A DNA stretch of 38,564 bases from Acidimicrobiales bacterium (GTDB lineage: Bacteria > Actinomycetota > Acidimicrobiia > Acidimicrobiales > SZUA-35): contig JAHDBV010000010.1 in assembly GCA_020630195.1 (NCBI GenBank), positions 1 to 38,564 of the forward strand, written 5' to 3'. The position numbers and the translations under genes are program-made. Positions 1 to 7,432 of this stretch are shown in pieces; the first letter of the stretch is position 1; each line of letters starts with the position of its first letter. The notes below the pieces were generated by a model. The model was not told where the DNA came from. It searched no databases and saw only the letters and a program-made list of their open reading frames with translations.

Positions 1-95
1 ACACCTCCGGTCCGGCCATGAACATCCTGCTCAAGGTCATGACCATCGTGTCGCTGGTGTTCGCCACGGCGTTCGCCAACAACCAGGTCTTCTGA
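1..95 (+). CDS. hppA: H+-translocating pyrophosphatase, C-terminal end (partial)
   Basis: Only the last 30 codons are present (frame begins at base 3, stop TGA at 93-95). The visible tail reads TSGPAMNILLKVMTIVSLVF, then ten more residues ending NNQVF. The GPAMNIL-K-MTIVSLV pattern is the conserved final transmembrane helix of membrane-bound proton/sodium pyrophosphatases, which couple PPi hydrolysis to ion pumping across the cytoplasmic membrane. The identification rests on this short, very conserved tail. The gene starts outside the window, and a strong terminator hairpin follows at 150-180. Confidence 0.85.
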   Translation, partial: TSGPAMNILLKVMTIVSLVFATAFANNQVF

Positions 96-149
96 TCCGG
101 CACTGACGCCGCCCCTCGGGGTGGCGCCCGGATCCGACCCGGATCCTTC

Positions 150-180
150 CGAACGCCCGGCCCCTGCGGCCGGGCGTTCG
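150..180 (+). terminator. Rho-independent-type terminator after hppA
   Basis: A perfect 13-bp inverted repeat (150-162 with 168-180) closes a 5-nt loop (CCTGC) and is followed by ccgtttt. It is the strongest hairpin noticed in the window. It lies between the hppA stop and the TAGGTT box of the EVE gene, so it should insulate the two. Confidence 0.75.
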
Positions 181-215
181 CCGTTTTCCGCCTGCTCCGC
201 ACCTGTCGCCGTCGC

Positions 216-231
216 TAGGTTCGGAGCCATG
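216..231 (+). promoter_or_regulatory. -10 box of a leaderless start (EVE gene)
   Basis: TAGGTT at 216-221 is followed by 7 nt and then the ATG at 229. There is no Shine-Dalgarno sequence. This is the TANNNT-N6-10-start arrangement repeated at many genes in the window, and it supports the chosen start over the in-frame upstream extension. No clear -35 is visible. Confidence 0.5.
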
Positions 232-702
232 CGGCACTGGCTCATGAAGTCCGAACCCGACGCCTACTCCCTCGACGACCTCGCCCGCGACGGTGTCGAG
301 CCCTGGGACGGGATCCGCAACTACCAGGCCCGGAACCTGATGCGGGACGAGATGACCGTCGGCGATCGCGTGATCTTCTACCACTCGAACGCCAAACCCC
401 CGGCGGCGGTCGGCCTGGCCGAGGTCGCGTCGGAGGCGTACCCCGACCCGACCCAGTTCGACCCCGACGGGAAGTACTTCGATCCCAAGAGCTCGCCCGA
501 CGATCCACGGTGGCTGCTCGTCGACGTGCGCTACGTCGGTCACTTCGAGCGCCCGGTCCCGCTGCCCGAGATCAAGGAGGACCCGGCGCTGTCGGAGATG
601 GTCCTCGTGCAGCGGTCGCGCCTGTCGGTGCAACCGGTCACCGAGACCGAATTCGATCACCTGGTCGAGCTGGCCGGGGGGATCCGCTCCGCCGCCTCCT
701 GA
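229..702 (+). CDS. EVE domain-containing protein (PUA-like fold)
   Basis: A 157-residue single-domain protein. The N-terminus MRHWLMKSEPDAYS and the following W-D-G-I-R-N-Y-Q-A-R-N (residues 26-36) with GDRVIFYHSN are the hallmark of the EVE/thymocyte nuclear protein 1 family, whose PUA-like pocket is known or proposed to recognise modified bases in DNA or RNA. The length fits the family. An open frame extends upstream to 121, but it would run through the hppA terminator. The ATG at 229 carries the family's usual N-terminus and sits just after a TAGGTT box, so it is preferred. The gene appears monocistronic or leads into the next gene 50 bp on. The specific ligand cannot be told from the sequence. 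Confidence 0.93.
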   Translation: MRHWLMKSEPDAYSLDDLARDGVEPWDGIRNYQARNLMRDEMTVGDRVIFYHSNAKPPAAVGLAEVASEAYPDPTQFDPDGKYFDPKSSPDDPRWLLVDVRYVGHFERPVPLPEIKEDPALSEMVLVQRSRLSVQPVTETEFDHLVELAGGIRSAAS

Positions 703-752
703 GTCCCGGCCCCGGAGTGGCAAACCGTCGCCGACGCGCCGAGACTGCGAGC

Positions 753-1754
753 GTGCCCCTCCGCAAGCTCACCACCACCGAGGCCTTCGTCGTCACCGAC
801 CTCGACGGCGCCGACACCTCCGCCGGCATCGTCCGCCGCGGTCGCAAGATCCTCCAGTCCTCGGCGAAAGACCTCGCCCGCTCGGCGACGTACACCTTCG
901 CCGCCCACGGCCTCACGATCGGTGGTGCCTCGGCTGGCATCAACGCCGAAGGCGATGCGACCGGTCCGGCCGCCGAAGCCTTCGTCGCCGAGCTGACCGA
1001 CGATGCCGCGTCGGGCGCCCTGCGTCTCACGGCGGGCAAGGGGTTGGGGGTGTCCGAGCTGGCGGGCCTCGCCGAGGTCTCCCCCGCACACGGCCTCGCC
1101 GGTGCCGACGAGGCCGTCGTCCGCTCCGTGATGGCCGGGCTCTGCCACGCACTCGGCACCGAGGACCTCGCCGGGGTGTCCGTCGCCGTCGACGGGTGGG
1201 ACGCATCCCCACTCGCGGCCACCCTCGCCACGGCGCTCCGTGGTGTCGGCGCGGACCTCACGGCGGTCGGGACCGCGAAGGGGGTGATCGCCGGTGGTGG
1301 CCTCGACCTCGATGCGTTGCTGTCTGGTGATCGTCCGGACCCGGAGTCGCTCGCCAAACCCTGGACGCTGTGGGGCGCCGGGGTCGATGCCCTGCTGGTC
1401 GGGGCGAAGCCGGGGGCGATGAACCACCAGGGCGCCGACATGGTGCGTGCCCGCGCCGTCGTGCCGTGGTCGCCGATTCCGGTGACGACGAAGGCCTATG
1501 CGGTCCTCCGGCGAGCCGACGTCACGCTCGTGCCCGACTTCGTGAGTGCCGGTGGTGGCCTCCTGGCCGGCTCGCTCGATGGCGACCCCGACGCCGTGCT
1601 CGGCGAGGTCGATGCCCGTTCTCGCGCCGCATTGGCGGAGGCGACGGCCGCCTTCGCCGACGAGGATCTCTTCATGGCGTCGTGCAAGCGCGCCGAAGCG
1701 TTCCTCGGCACCTGGCGGGATCAGCTGCCCTTCGGCCGTCCACTCGGCGCCTGA
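753..1754 (+). CDS. Degenerate Glu/Leu/Phe/Val dehydrogenase-like protein
   Basis: A 333-residue protein starting at GTG 753. Its C-terminal part (residues about 255-325: ADVTLVPDFVSAGGG) matches the end of the NAD-binding domain of amino-acid dehydrogenases, where the family has VPDILANAGGV. The N-terminal half follows the family scaffold, but the catalytic lysines are gone. The segment aligned to the substrate loop reads IGGASAGIN instead of GGAKGG, and the preceding lysine helix reads TYTFAAHGL. The dinucleotide loop is also eroded (VDGWDASPLA instead of GxGxxG). The frame is intact and codon use is like its neighbours, so it is a maintained gene. Its enzymatic activity is doubtful. GAGACT lies 6 nt before the GTG, a weak version of the leaderless box. 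It converges on the next gene with a 10-bp gap. Confidence 0.75.
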   Translation: MPLRKLTTTEAFVVTDLDGADTSAGIVRRGRKILQSSAKDLARSATYTFAAHGLTIGGASAGINAEGDATGPAAEAFVAELTDDAASGALRLTAGKGLGVSELAGLAEVSPAHGLAGADEAVVRSVMAGLCHALGTEDLAGVSVAVDGWDASPLAATLATALRGVGADLTAVGTAKGVIAGGGLDLDALLSGDRPDPESLAKPWTLWGAGVDALLVGAKPGAMNHQGADMVRARAVVPWSPIPVTTKAYAVLRRADVTLVPDFVSAGGGLLAGSLDGDPDAVLGEVDARSRAALAEATAAFADEDLFMASCKRAEAFLGTWRDQLPFGRPLGA

Positions 1755-1764
1755 GCCCGATCGA

Positions 1765-2937
1765 TCAGGTCTCGGCCGATCGGTCGACACCGGTCAACAG
1801 CACCACCGACACCCCGGGGGTGTCCGTCGACGGATCGCGCCGGTCGGTCAGCCATCCGGCCAGCCCGGCGGCACCGGTCGCATCGGGTGCCGGACCGCTC
1901 GGTGATCCCTCGTCGCCGAGGCGGGCGAGCTCGGACCGCGCGGCGTCGGTGGCCTCGACGAAGACCGCTTCGTCGACCAACACCGCATGGCCGCCGGTGG
2001 TGTGTTGGTGGGCGAACACGGTCCGCCAGTCGTAGGTGATGTCGTCGAGGATCCCGGACGCGACCGATGCCGGGGTGCCCGGCCACGGCTCCATCGCCCA
2101 GTCGAGATCGTCGGCCGTCGGATCGACACCCGTGCCGACCCGGTCGAGCACCCGTTCGACGGCGGCGGCATAGGGGTGCGCGGCCCGGGGCTGGACGGGG
2201 TGCAGCCGGGGAAGCTCGATCCCGGCACGGGTGAGGCCGTCCATGACCGCCGTGGCCAACGCTCCCCCGCCGATCTGCACGTAGAGATCGTCGGCCCGGA
2301 CGTCGGCGGCATGCAACTGGTCGGCGAGCTCGAGGCCGAAGGTCCGACAGCCATCGATCGTGTCGGGGCGCAGCGTGCCCTGGACCGTGAAGGCGACGGC
2401 CCCGTCGTCGAGCGCGAGCCCGAGGTCGCGCAGGCACGGGTCGCCCGCTTCGCCGTCGTGGCGGTGGCTGAAGGTGACGTGGGCACCGAGGACGTCGAGC
2501 CGCTCGAGCACCGCCGGATCGGCATCGACCGGCACGTAGACGGCGAGGTCCCGGCCAACCGCGGCGGCGACGGTCGCGGCACCCACAGCGGCGTTCCCAC
2601 ACGACGCGATCGCCCACGGTCCGTCGTCGAGTGCCGCGCCGGCCCGCTCCCGGAGCACCTGGCGCAGCAGGAGCCCGAAGAGGTGACGGGCCTTGTGCGA
2701 CCCGCCCACGCCGGCGGTCTCGACCTTCGCCCAGACGGGGCCGTCGTCGAGGTCGAGCGGGACGAGTGGGCCGACCCGGAAGCCGTGACCCGTCGGGCCG
2801 GCGGCGACCGCGGCATCGAGCTCACGGATCACCGCCACGACGTCGCCGTCGCTCAGTCCGAGGCCGAGCGCCTCGGCGTACAGGTCGAGGTGGTGACGGT
2901 GGGTCTCGAACGGCGAGATCTCGGCTGTCGGGGACAC
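1765..2937 (-). CDS. Fold-type II PLP-dependent enzyme (threonine synthase/dehydratase-like)
   Basis: A 390-residue protein of the tryptophan synthase beta family. GGSHKARH places the Schiff-base lysine at K82, SCGNAAVGA (112-120) is the asparagine loop that contacts PLP, and IGGGALATA (222-230) is the glycine-rich phosphate-binding loop. Family members carry out beta-elimination or replacement on serine, threonine or homoserine phosphate. The sequence does not settle which substrate is used. ILDDITYDWRTVF near the C-terminus resembles threonine ammonia-lyase-like relatives. The start is GTG 2937 with a TAGCGT box 7 nt upstream (leaderless pattern) and no Shine-Dalgarno. It is divergent from the zinc protease gene, with their -10 boxes only 12 bp apart. 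Confidence 0.87.
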   Translation of the reverse strand: MSPTAEISPFETHRHHLDLYAEALGLGLSDGDVVAVIRELDAAVAAGPTGHGFRVGPLVPLDLDDGPVWAKVETAGVGGSHKARHLFGLLLRQVLRERAGAALDDGPWAIASCGNAAVGAATVAAAVGRDLAVYVPVDADPAVLERLDVLGAHVTFSHRHDGEAGDPCLRDLGLALDDGAVAFTVQGTLRPDTIDGCRTFGLELADQLHAADVRADDLYVQIGGGALATAVMDGLTRAGIELPRLHPVQPRAAHPYAAAVERVLDRVGTGVDPTADDLDWAMEPWPGTPASVASGILDDITYDWRTVFAHQHTTGGHAVLVDEAVFVEATDAARSELARLGDEGSPSGPAPDATGAAGLAGWLTDRRDPSTDTPGVSVVLLTGVDRSAET

Positions 2938-2998
2938 TCCCGTGACGCTAGTCGCCGGTCGCTAAGGTCTTTGCGGGCGATTTCTGGAGAAGAGTTCC
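2938..2998. promoter_or_regulatory. Divergent promoter region, PLP enzyme / zinc metalloprotease
   Basis: On the minus strand TAGCGT (2945-2950) lies 7 nt before GTG 2937. On the plus strand TAAGGT (2963-2968) lies 30 nt before ATG 2999 and is followed by a Shine-Dalgarno sequence GGAGAAG (2986-2992) with 6-nt spacing. The minus gene therefore looks leaderless and the plus gene leadered, from -10 boxes 12 bp apart. Confidence 0.5.
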
Positions 2999-4009
2999 AT
3001 GGTCAAGTACTCCGACGAGCAGGCACAGAAGGGCCGTCAGTACCTCGACGACCGACGGGGCGGCCGTGGGCGTCGCCGATCGGGCGGCGGGTTCCCGGGG
3101 CTCGGCAGCTCCGGGCGTTCCTCCGGTGGACGCGGCGGCATCCCGATGGGCAAGAGCGCCGGCGGCGTCGGCGTGCTCGGCATTCTCCTCATCTTCGTGC
3201 TCCAGGCCTGCCTCGGTGGTGGCGGCGGTGGCGGATTCAACATCGACGCCGGCGGTTTCGAGAGCCTCGAGGCCCCGGGGGCGGTCGAGGGCCAGGCGTC
3301 GTCGTTCGACGAGACGACCGGCTCGAACCTGACCGTGGTCGAGGAGGAGATGCTCGCCGTGCACTCCGACCTGATGGACACCTGGACCGAGCTGTTCGAC
3401 CAGGCCGGACTCGACTTCCAGACCGCCGGCTTCGTGCTGATGGACTCCACCGTGAGCACCGGCTGCGGTCCGGCCGGTCCCGAGGTCGGGCCCTTCTACT
3501 GCCCCGCCCCCGGCGACAACAACGTCTATCTCGACCCCGCGTTCTTCGAGATGCTGGCCGGTCCGCGCTTCGGTGCCGGCGGCGACTTCGCCCGGGCCTA
3601 TGTCCAGGCGCACGAGGTCGGTCATCACATCCAGGCCATCACCGGCATCTCGGCCCAGGTGCAGCAGCGCCAGCGTGAAGTCGGCACGGTCGAGCGCAAC
3701 GAGCTCGGCGTGCGCACCGAGCTCCAGGCCGACTGCCTCGCCGGCGTGTGGGGCTTCCACGTGAACAACCGCACGAGCCTCGTCGAGGGTGTGCTGCTCG
3801 AGCCCGGCGACATCGAGGAAGGTCTCGCCGCCGCCGCTGCCGTCGGTGACGACCGGCTCCAGGCCGGTGCGGGTGCCGCGATCAACCAGGACACCTGGAC
3901 CCACGGCTCGGCCGAGCAGCGCCAGAAGTGGTTCCTCGTCGGGTTCGACTCGGGTGATCCCAACAGCTGCGACACCTTCTCGGTGTCTCGCGGCGAGATC
4001 GGCCTCTGA
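2999..4009 (+). CDS. ypfJ: YpfJ-family neutral zinc metallopeptidase
   Basis: A 336-residue, membrane-anchored protease. The N-terminus is basic and Gly/Arg-rich (residues 20-50). One hydrophobic segment follows (about 56-71), then a long glycine run, then the catalytic domain. HEVGHH at 205-210 is the zincin HExxH motif. ELQADCLAG (241-249), further along, is the conserved acidic segment expected to give the third zinc ligand. Paired cysteines at C156 and C168 and a late cysteine suggest an extracytoplasmic domain with disulphides. The length fits the family. The start has a good Shine-Dalgarno sequence. The physiological substrate of this family is not known to me. It is followed after 54 bp by the secreted DUF4214 gene, which has its own promoter-like box. 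Confidence 0.93.
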   Translation: MVKYSDEQAQKGRQYLDDRRGGRGRRRSGGGFPGLGSSGRSSGGRGGIPMGKSAGGVGVLGILLIFVLQACLGGGGGGGFNIDAGGFESLEAPGAVEGQASSFDETTGSNLTVVEEEMLAVHSDLMDTWTELFDQAGLDFQTAGFVLMDSTVSTGCGPAGPEVGPFYCPAPGDNNVYLDPAFFEMLAGPRFGAGGDFARAYVQAHEVGHHIQAITGISAQVQQRQREVGTVERNELGVRTELQADCLAGVWGFHVNNRTSLVEGVLLEPGDIEEGLAAAAAVGDDRLQAGAGAAINQDTWTHGSAEQRQKWFLVGFDSGDPNSCDTFSVSRGEIGL

Positions 4010-4051
4010 GCCGATTCTCACAGAGCGTCTCGGCGCTCACTCATCGTGATC

Positions 4052-4066
4052 TAGCCTCGCGACATG
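4052..4066 (+). promoter_or_regulatory. -10 box of a leaderless start (DUF4214 protein)
   Basis: TAGCCT at 4052-4057, then exactly 6 nt, then ATG 4064. No Shine-Dalgarno sequence is present, and this is the most regular form of the recurring leaderless arrangement. Confidence 0.5.
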
Positions 4067-5767
4067 CGTGGTGTGGTTCGAAGTGTGGTCATCGCAGCGA
4101 TCGTGCTGGGAGGCTTGTCGTTCGCCGGTTCACCGGCGCGTGCGCAGGCCGACGGTGAGCGATGCCGGGCGACGGGGCGGGCTGACGGCCCATTCCGGTC
4201 GGTCGGTTTCGACGATCTCGCGCCGGAGCTCGGCTACATCGGTGAGAGCGTCATCGGTCTCGGCGCTGACGGCGTGGTCACGGCCGTGGTCGCCGTCGAG
4301 CTGTCGACGTTCTTCGACGGCGTCTCCGGTTTCAACCGAGACCTTCATCTCGTCCGTTTCGACGAGAGCGGGACTCGGCTGAGTGAGCGACCTCTGCTCG
4401 TCGGTCTCACATCGACCACCCTGTTCTCGACGGTGCGAATCACCCCGAACCGGGTGCATGTGGCAGCCATTCAGCGGTCGAATCCCGGGAGCTACATCGT
4501 ACGGACCTACGACCACGACGGCGTCCGGCTCGATGTGCCCGGCCTCGGTGCGCCGCGGGTCCCGATCGTCGGCGGCGGTCGGGCGCTCGCGTGGCGTGGC
4601 GACCGTGTCCTCACTCATGCCGGCTTCGACGGTGTCGTCACCTCCATCGCATCGCTCGATGTCGTCACCGGTGTCTCGGAGACGATCGAGTACGCGGGTC
4701 TGGTCCGCCCCGACCACATCCTCCCGAACGGTCGAGTGGTGCGCGAGGCCGACGGTCAGCTCTCGATCACCGACCCGGACGGAACCGACCCGGTCGAGTT
4801 CGGCCCGAAGGTGATCGATGCCAACCCGAACGGCTTCCCATCGTGGTCGGTTCAGGTGGTCGAGGACGGCATCGTCGTGCAGGCGCACCTCCGACGCGAC
4901 GGGTCCGAGTTCGTGTTCGATCGCTACTCGTTCGATGGTGAGCTCGATCCGCTCGACCCGAAGACACGCGATCTCAGCCTGTATCTTCCCGGATACGGGC
5001 TCGAGGTCGGTGATGTGATGCTCCAGGCAGTCGGCTCAGTAGACCCCGCATGGGAGTGGGTCGAGCTCGATCACACCCTCCGCCAGCGGTACCTGGACGA
5101 TCTGGACCGCTTCTACCTCGTCGCCTTCGGGCGGCGACCCGGCTTGGAGGGACGCGCCTACTGGCTCGGCCGACGCACCGCCGCGCTCTCACGCTCGGAC
5201 GTGCTCGCTGGTCTGCTCCAATCCTCCGAGTTCACCGACGGAGCGGCCCTCACTCCGGCGATGATCGCCCAACGGGTGCTGCCGGGACGGACGCTGCCCG
5301 ACGGTGAATCCCGGGCAGCCCTCGAGGTCCGTCTGATGACGGCGGATGACCCGGTCGAGGTGGTGCTCGACCTGGCGGACCACCCCGACGTGGCGAGAGC
5401 GACGGGCACCGAACGGCCCGCGTTCACTCCGCAGCAGATCAAGACCGAGCGGCTCTATCTCGCCGCACTCGGCAGGTTCGCCGACCCCGGTGGGCTGTGC
5501 TTCTGGATGGACTACGAGCTGCGCCGGGGTGAGCGCTGGGTGGCCGTCCAGCTCCTGAACTCGCCTGAGTTCCGGGAGCGATTCGGTTCGCCGGACGACG
5601 AGGGTTTCGTTCGTCTGCTCTACCGCAACGTGCTCGGTCGCGTGCCCGTGCAACCGGAGGTCGACGACTGGGTGGCGGTGCTGGCCCAGGACGGCGTCGA
5701 CCGGGCCGACCTCATTCTGTGGTTCGCCGGCAGCGCCGAATTCGAACGCCTCACGGAGGGACGCTGA
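4064..5767 (+). CDS. Secreted protein with C-terminal DUF4214 repeats
   Basis: A 567-residue protein with a clear Sec signal peptide (hydrophobic residues 8-22, cleavage likely after ARA at 27). Residues about 40-330 form a repetitive beta-rich region without a recognised domain. It is rich in Gly-Asp-Val and has blade-like repeats such as DLHLVRFDESGTRLSE and VRTYDHDGVRLD, which may indicate a beta-propeller. From about residue 342 to the end there are DUF4214 units with the signature FYLVAFGRRPGLEGRAYWLGR and LYRNVLGRVPV. DUF4214 occurs in extracellular and S-layer-associated proteins, so a cell-surface role is likely but unproven. The same domain ends the DUF1501 protein at 28241-30241. 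Confidence 0.88.
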   Translation: MRGVVRSVVIAAIVLGGLSFAGSPARAQADGERCRATGRADGPFRSVGFDDLAPELGYIGESVIGLGADGVVTAVVAVELSTFFDGVSGFNRDLHLVRFDESGTRLSERPLLVGLTSTTLFSTVRITPNRVHVAAIQRSNPGSYIVRTYDHDGVRLDVPGLGAPRVPIVGGGRALAWRGDRVLTHAGFDGVVTSIASLDVVTGVSETIEYAGLVRPDHILPNGRVVREADGQLSITDPDGTDPVEFGPKVIDANPNGFPSWSVQVVEDGIVVQAHLRRDGSEFVFDRYSFDGELDPLDPKTRDLSLYLPGYGLEVGDVMLQAVGSVDPAWEWVELDHTLRQRYLDDLDRFYLVAFGRRPGLEGRAYWLGRRTAALSRSDVLAGLLQSSEFTDGAALTPAMIAQRVLPGRTLPDGESRAALEVRLMTADDPVEVVLDLADHPDVARATGTERPAFTPQQIKTERLYLAALGRFADPGGLCFWMDYELRRGERWVAVQLLNSPEFRERFGSPDDEGFVRLLYRNVLGRVPVQPEVDDWVAVLAQDGVDRADLILWFAGSAEFERLTEGR

Positions 5768-5784
5768 GGCCGGCGGCTCGTCGC

Positions 5785-6414
5785 TCAGCCGATGACGCGA
5801 GCGGGGGCGCCCGCAGCGACGCAACCATCGGGGAGATCGCTCGTGACCACGGAATTCGCACCGACCGACACCCGGCGACCGATCGTGACACCCGGGGTCA
5901 CCACCACGTTCGTGCCGAGCCAGCTCTGGGCACCGATCCGCACGGCCTGCTCGGGCACCAGCTGACGGCCGATCGGCAGATCAGGGTCGACGTTCGTGTG
6001 GTTCTGGTCGGTGATGTACACGTTCGGGCCGAAGTAGACCTCGTCGCCGATGTCGACCGACAGGTGGGCCACGATCGAGCTGTTCCGCCCGATGAGGCAT
6101 CGGTCGCCGATCACGAGGATCTCGTCGCTGATCAGCTCCTGGTCGGGATGCATCCCTGCCGACAGTGAGCAGCGCGGTCCGATCAGCGTGCCCTCCCCCA
6201 CCCGGATCGCCCGCTCGCCGTAGAGGGCGGCTGGTGGGAAACAGATGATCGACCCCTCGCCGAACGCGGCGAAGGCCCGGGCCCGGCGGCTGCCGGCGTG
6301 GATCGCCGCTCGGCGGCTCCACCACTCACTCGCCGTCAGCGCGACGTCGCCCAGCGACCATCCGCCGAAGGAGCGCCCGACGAACGACGGGCCGTTGTGT
6401 TCCGGACGCATCAC
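5785..6414 (-). CDS. Hexapeptide-repeat (left-handed beta-helix) acyltransferase
   Basis: A 209-residue protein whose second half shows hexapeptide repeats (IGDRCLIGRNSSIVAHLSVDIG, then IGRRVSVGANSVV) and the family ending VAAGAPARVIG. The loop YITDQNHT holds the histidine that acts as catalytic base in galactoside, maltose and serine O-acetyltransferase relatives. It probably transfers an acyl group to a sugar or cell-envelope glycan. The acceptor cannot be told. Start is either GTG 6414 (TAGCGT box 8 nt upstream, leaderless) or the adjacent ATG 6411. It is convergent with the DUF4214 gene, 17 bp apart, and lies downstream of psuG on the same strand but with its own promoter-like box. Confidence 0.87.
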   Translation of the reverse strand: MMRPEHNGPSFVGRSFGGWSLGDVALTASEWWSRRAAIHAGSRRARAFAAFGEGSIICFPPAALYGERAIRVGEGTLIGPRCSLSAGMHPDQELISDEILVIGDRCLIGRNSSIVAHLSVDIGDEVYFGPNVYITDQNHTNVDPDLPIGRQLVPEQAVRIGAQSWLGTNVVVTPGVTIGRRVSVGANSVVTSDLPDGCVAAGAPARVIG

Positions 6415-6463
6415 GGCCGACGACGCTAGCCCGCCGTCGGTGTGGCCCCCGGGAGCCCGCCGA

Positions 6464-7432
6464 TCAGCGGCCCGTGAGAGCGACGGCGATCTGTGCGGCC
6501 ACCGCGGCGTTGTTCTCGGCGAGCGCCAGGTTGGCCGGCACCGAGCGTCCTTCGGTCACCCGGCCGAGTGCGGCGAGCACCACGGGTGTCACCTCGTTGC
6601 CCGACGCATCCGACTCGGCCAGCTCGGCGAGCGCGACGTCGACGGCCACGGAGATCTCGTCGAACGGGATGGCCTCGTCCTCTGGCACCGGCGCGACGAC
6701 CAGCACACCCCCGCCGCCCAACGCCCAATGGGCCCGGGCGATCGTGGCGACCTCCTCGGCCGAGTCGACCCGGTGTGGCACCGGCAGACCCGACGACCGG
6801 GCGTGGAACGCCGGGAAGGTGTCGGTCTGCCAACCCAGCACCGGCACCGAGGCCGTCTCGAGGTACTCGAGGGTCCGGGGCAGGTCGAGGAAGACCTTCG
6901 CCCCGGCCGAGACGGTGACGACCGGATGCCGGGCGATGGCGTCGAGGTCGGCGGAGATGTCGCCGGTCGTCTCGACCCCACGATGCACCCCGCCGATGCC
7001 GCCGGTGGCGAAGACCTCGATCCCGGCCGACGCAGCGAGCGTCAGCGCCGCCGACACGGTCGTGGCGCCATAGGCCCAACGATGTCCGATGGCGACGGGG
7101 AGATCCCGTGCGGCGGCCTTGCGGGCCGGGCCACAGATGGTCTCGTACTGATCGGGCTCGATCCCGACCCGGGCGTCGCCGCCCAGCACGGCGGTGAGCG
7201 CCGTCTCGGCGCCCCACGCGTTCACGATCTGGAGGCAGCGACGCAGCGCCTGGGCGTTGGCCGGTGACGGCAGGCCGAGATGGGAGAAGATCGTGGACTC
7301 GAGCGCCACGACGCCCCGCCCGTCGGCGATCGCATCGGCGACCCGAGGGAGCACGGTCACAGGCGCCGGCGTGGGCGTCGGTTCGTTCGTCTCCGGAGTC
7401 TCGACGTCGTCGACGCCGTTCGGTTCGCTCAT
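6464..7432 (-). CDS. psuG: Pseudouridine-5-phosphate glycosidase
   Basis: A 322-residue protein. It splits pseudouridine 5-phosphate reversibly into uracil and ribose 5-phosphate in pseudouridine salvage. Family signatures are all present: VALESTIFSHLGLP (catalytic Glu), GPARKAAARDLPVAIGHRW (lysine), GGIGGVHRG followed by T-G-D-I-S-A-D-L (metal-binding Asp), VSAGAKVFLDLPRTLEYLET (Schiff-base lysine) and ENNAAVAAQIA (Asn). The ATG at 7432 overlaps the stop of the upstream S51-like gene as ATGA. An in-frame ATG at 7444 would add four residues. Translational coupling is therefore likely. No psuK kinase or pseudouridine transporter lies next to it, which is unusual, because psuG is often beside psuK. 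Confidence 0.95.
   Translation of the reverse strand: MSEPNGVDDVETPETNEPTPTPAPVTVLPRVADAIADGRGVVALESTIFSHLGLPSPANAQALRRCLQIVNAWGAETALTAVLGGDARVGIEPDQYETICGPARKAAARDLPVAIGHRWAYGATTVSAALTLAASAGIEVFATGGIGGVHRGVETTGDISADLDAIARHPVVTVSAGAKVFLDLPRTLEYLETASVPVLGWQTDTFPAFHARSSGLPVPHRVDSAEEVATIARAHWALGGGGVLVVAPVPEDEAIPFDEISVAVDVALAELAESDASGNEVTPVVLAALGRVTEGRSVPANLALAENNAAVAAQIAVALTGR

Noticed and set aside
1987..3678. A 563-codon plus-strand open frame
   Set aside because: It crosses the PLP-enzyme gene antisense and the start of the metalloprotease, has no family similarity, and has the amino-acid bias of a shadow frame.
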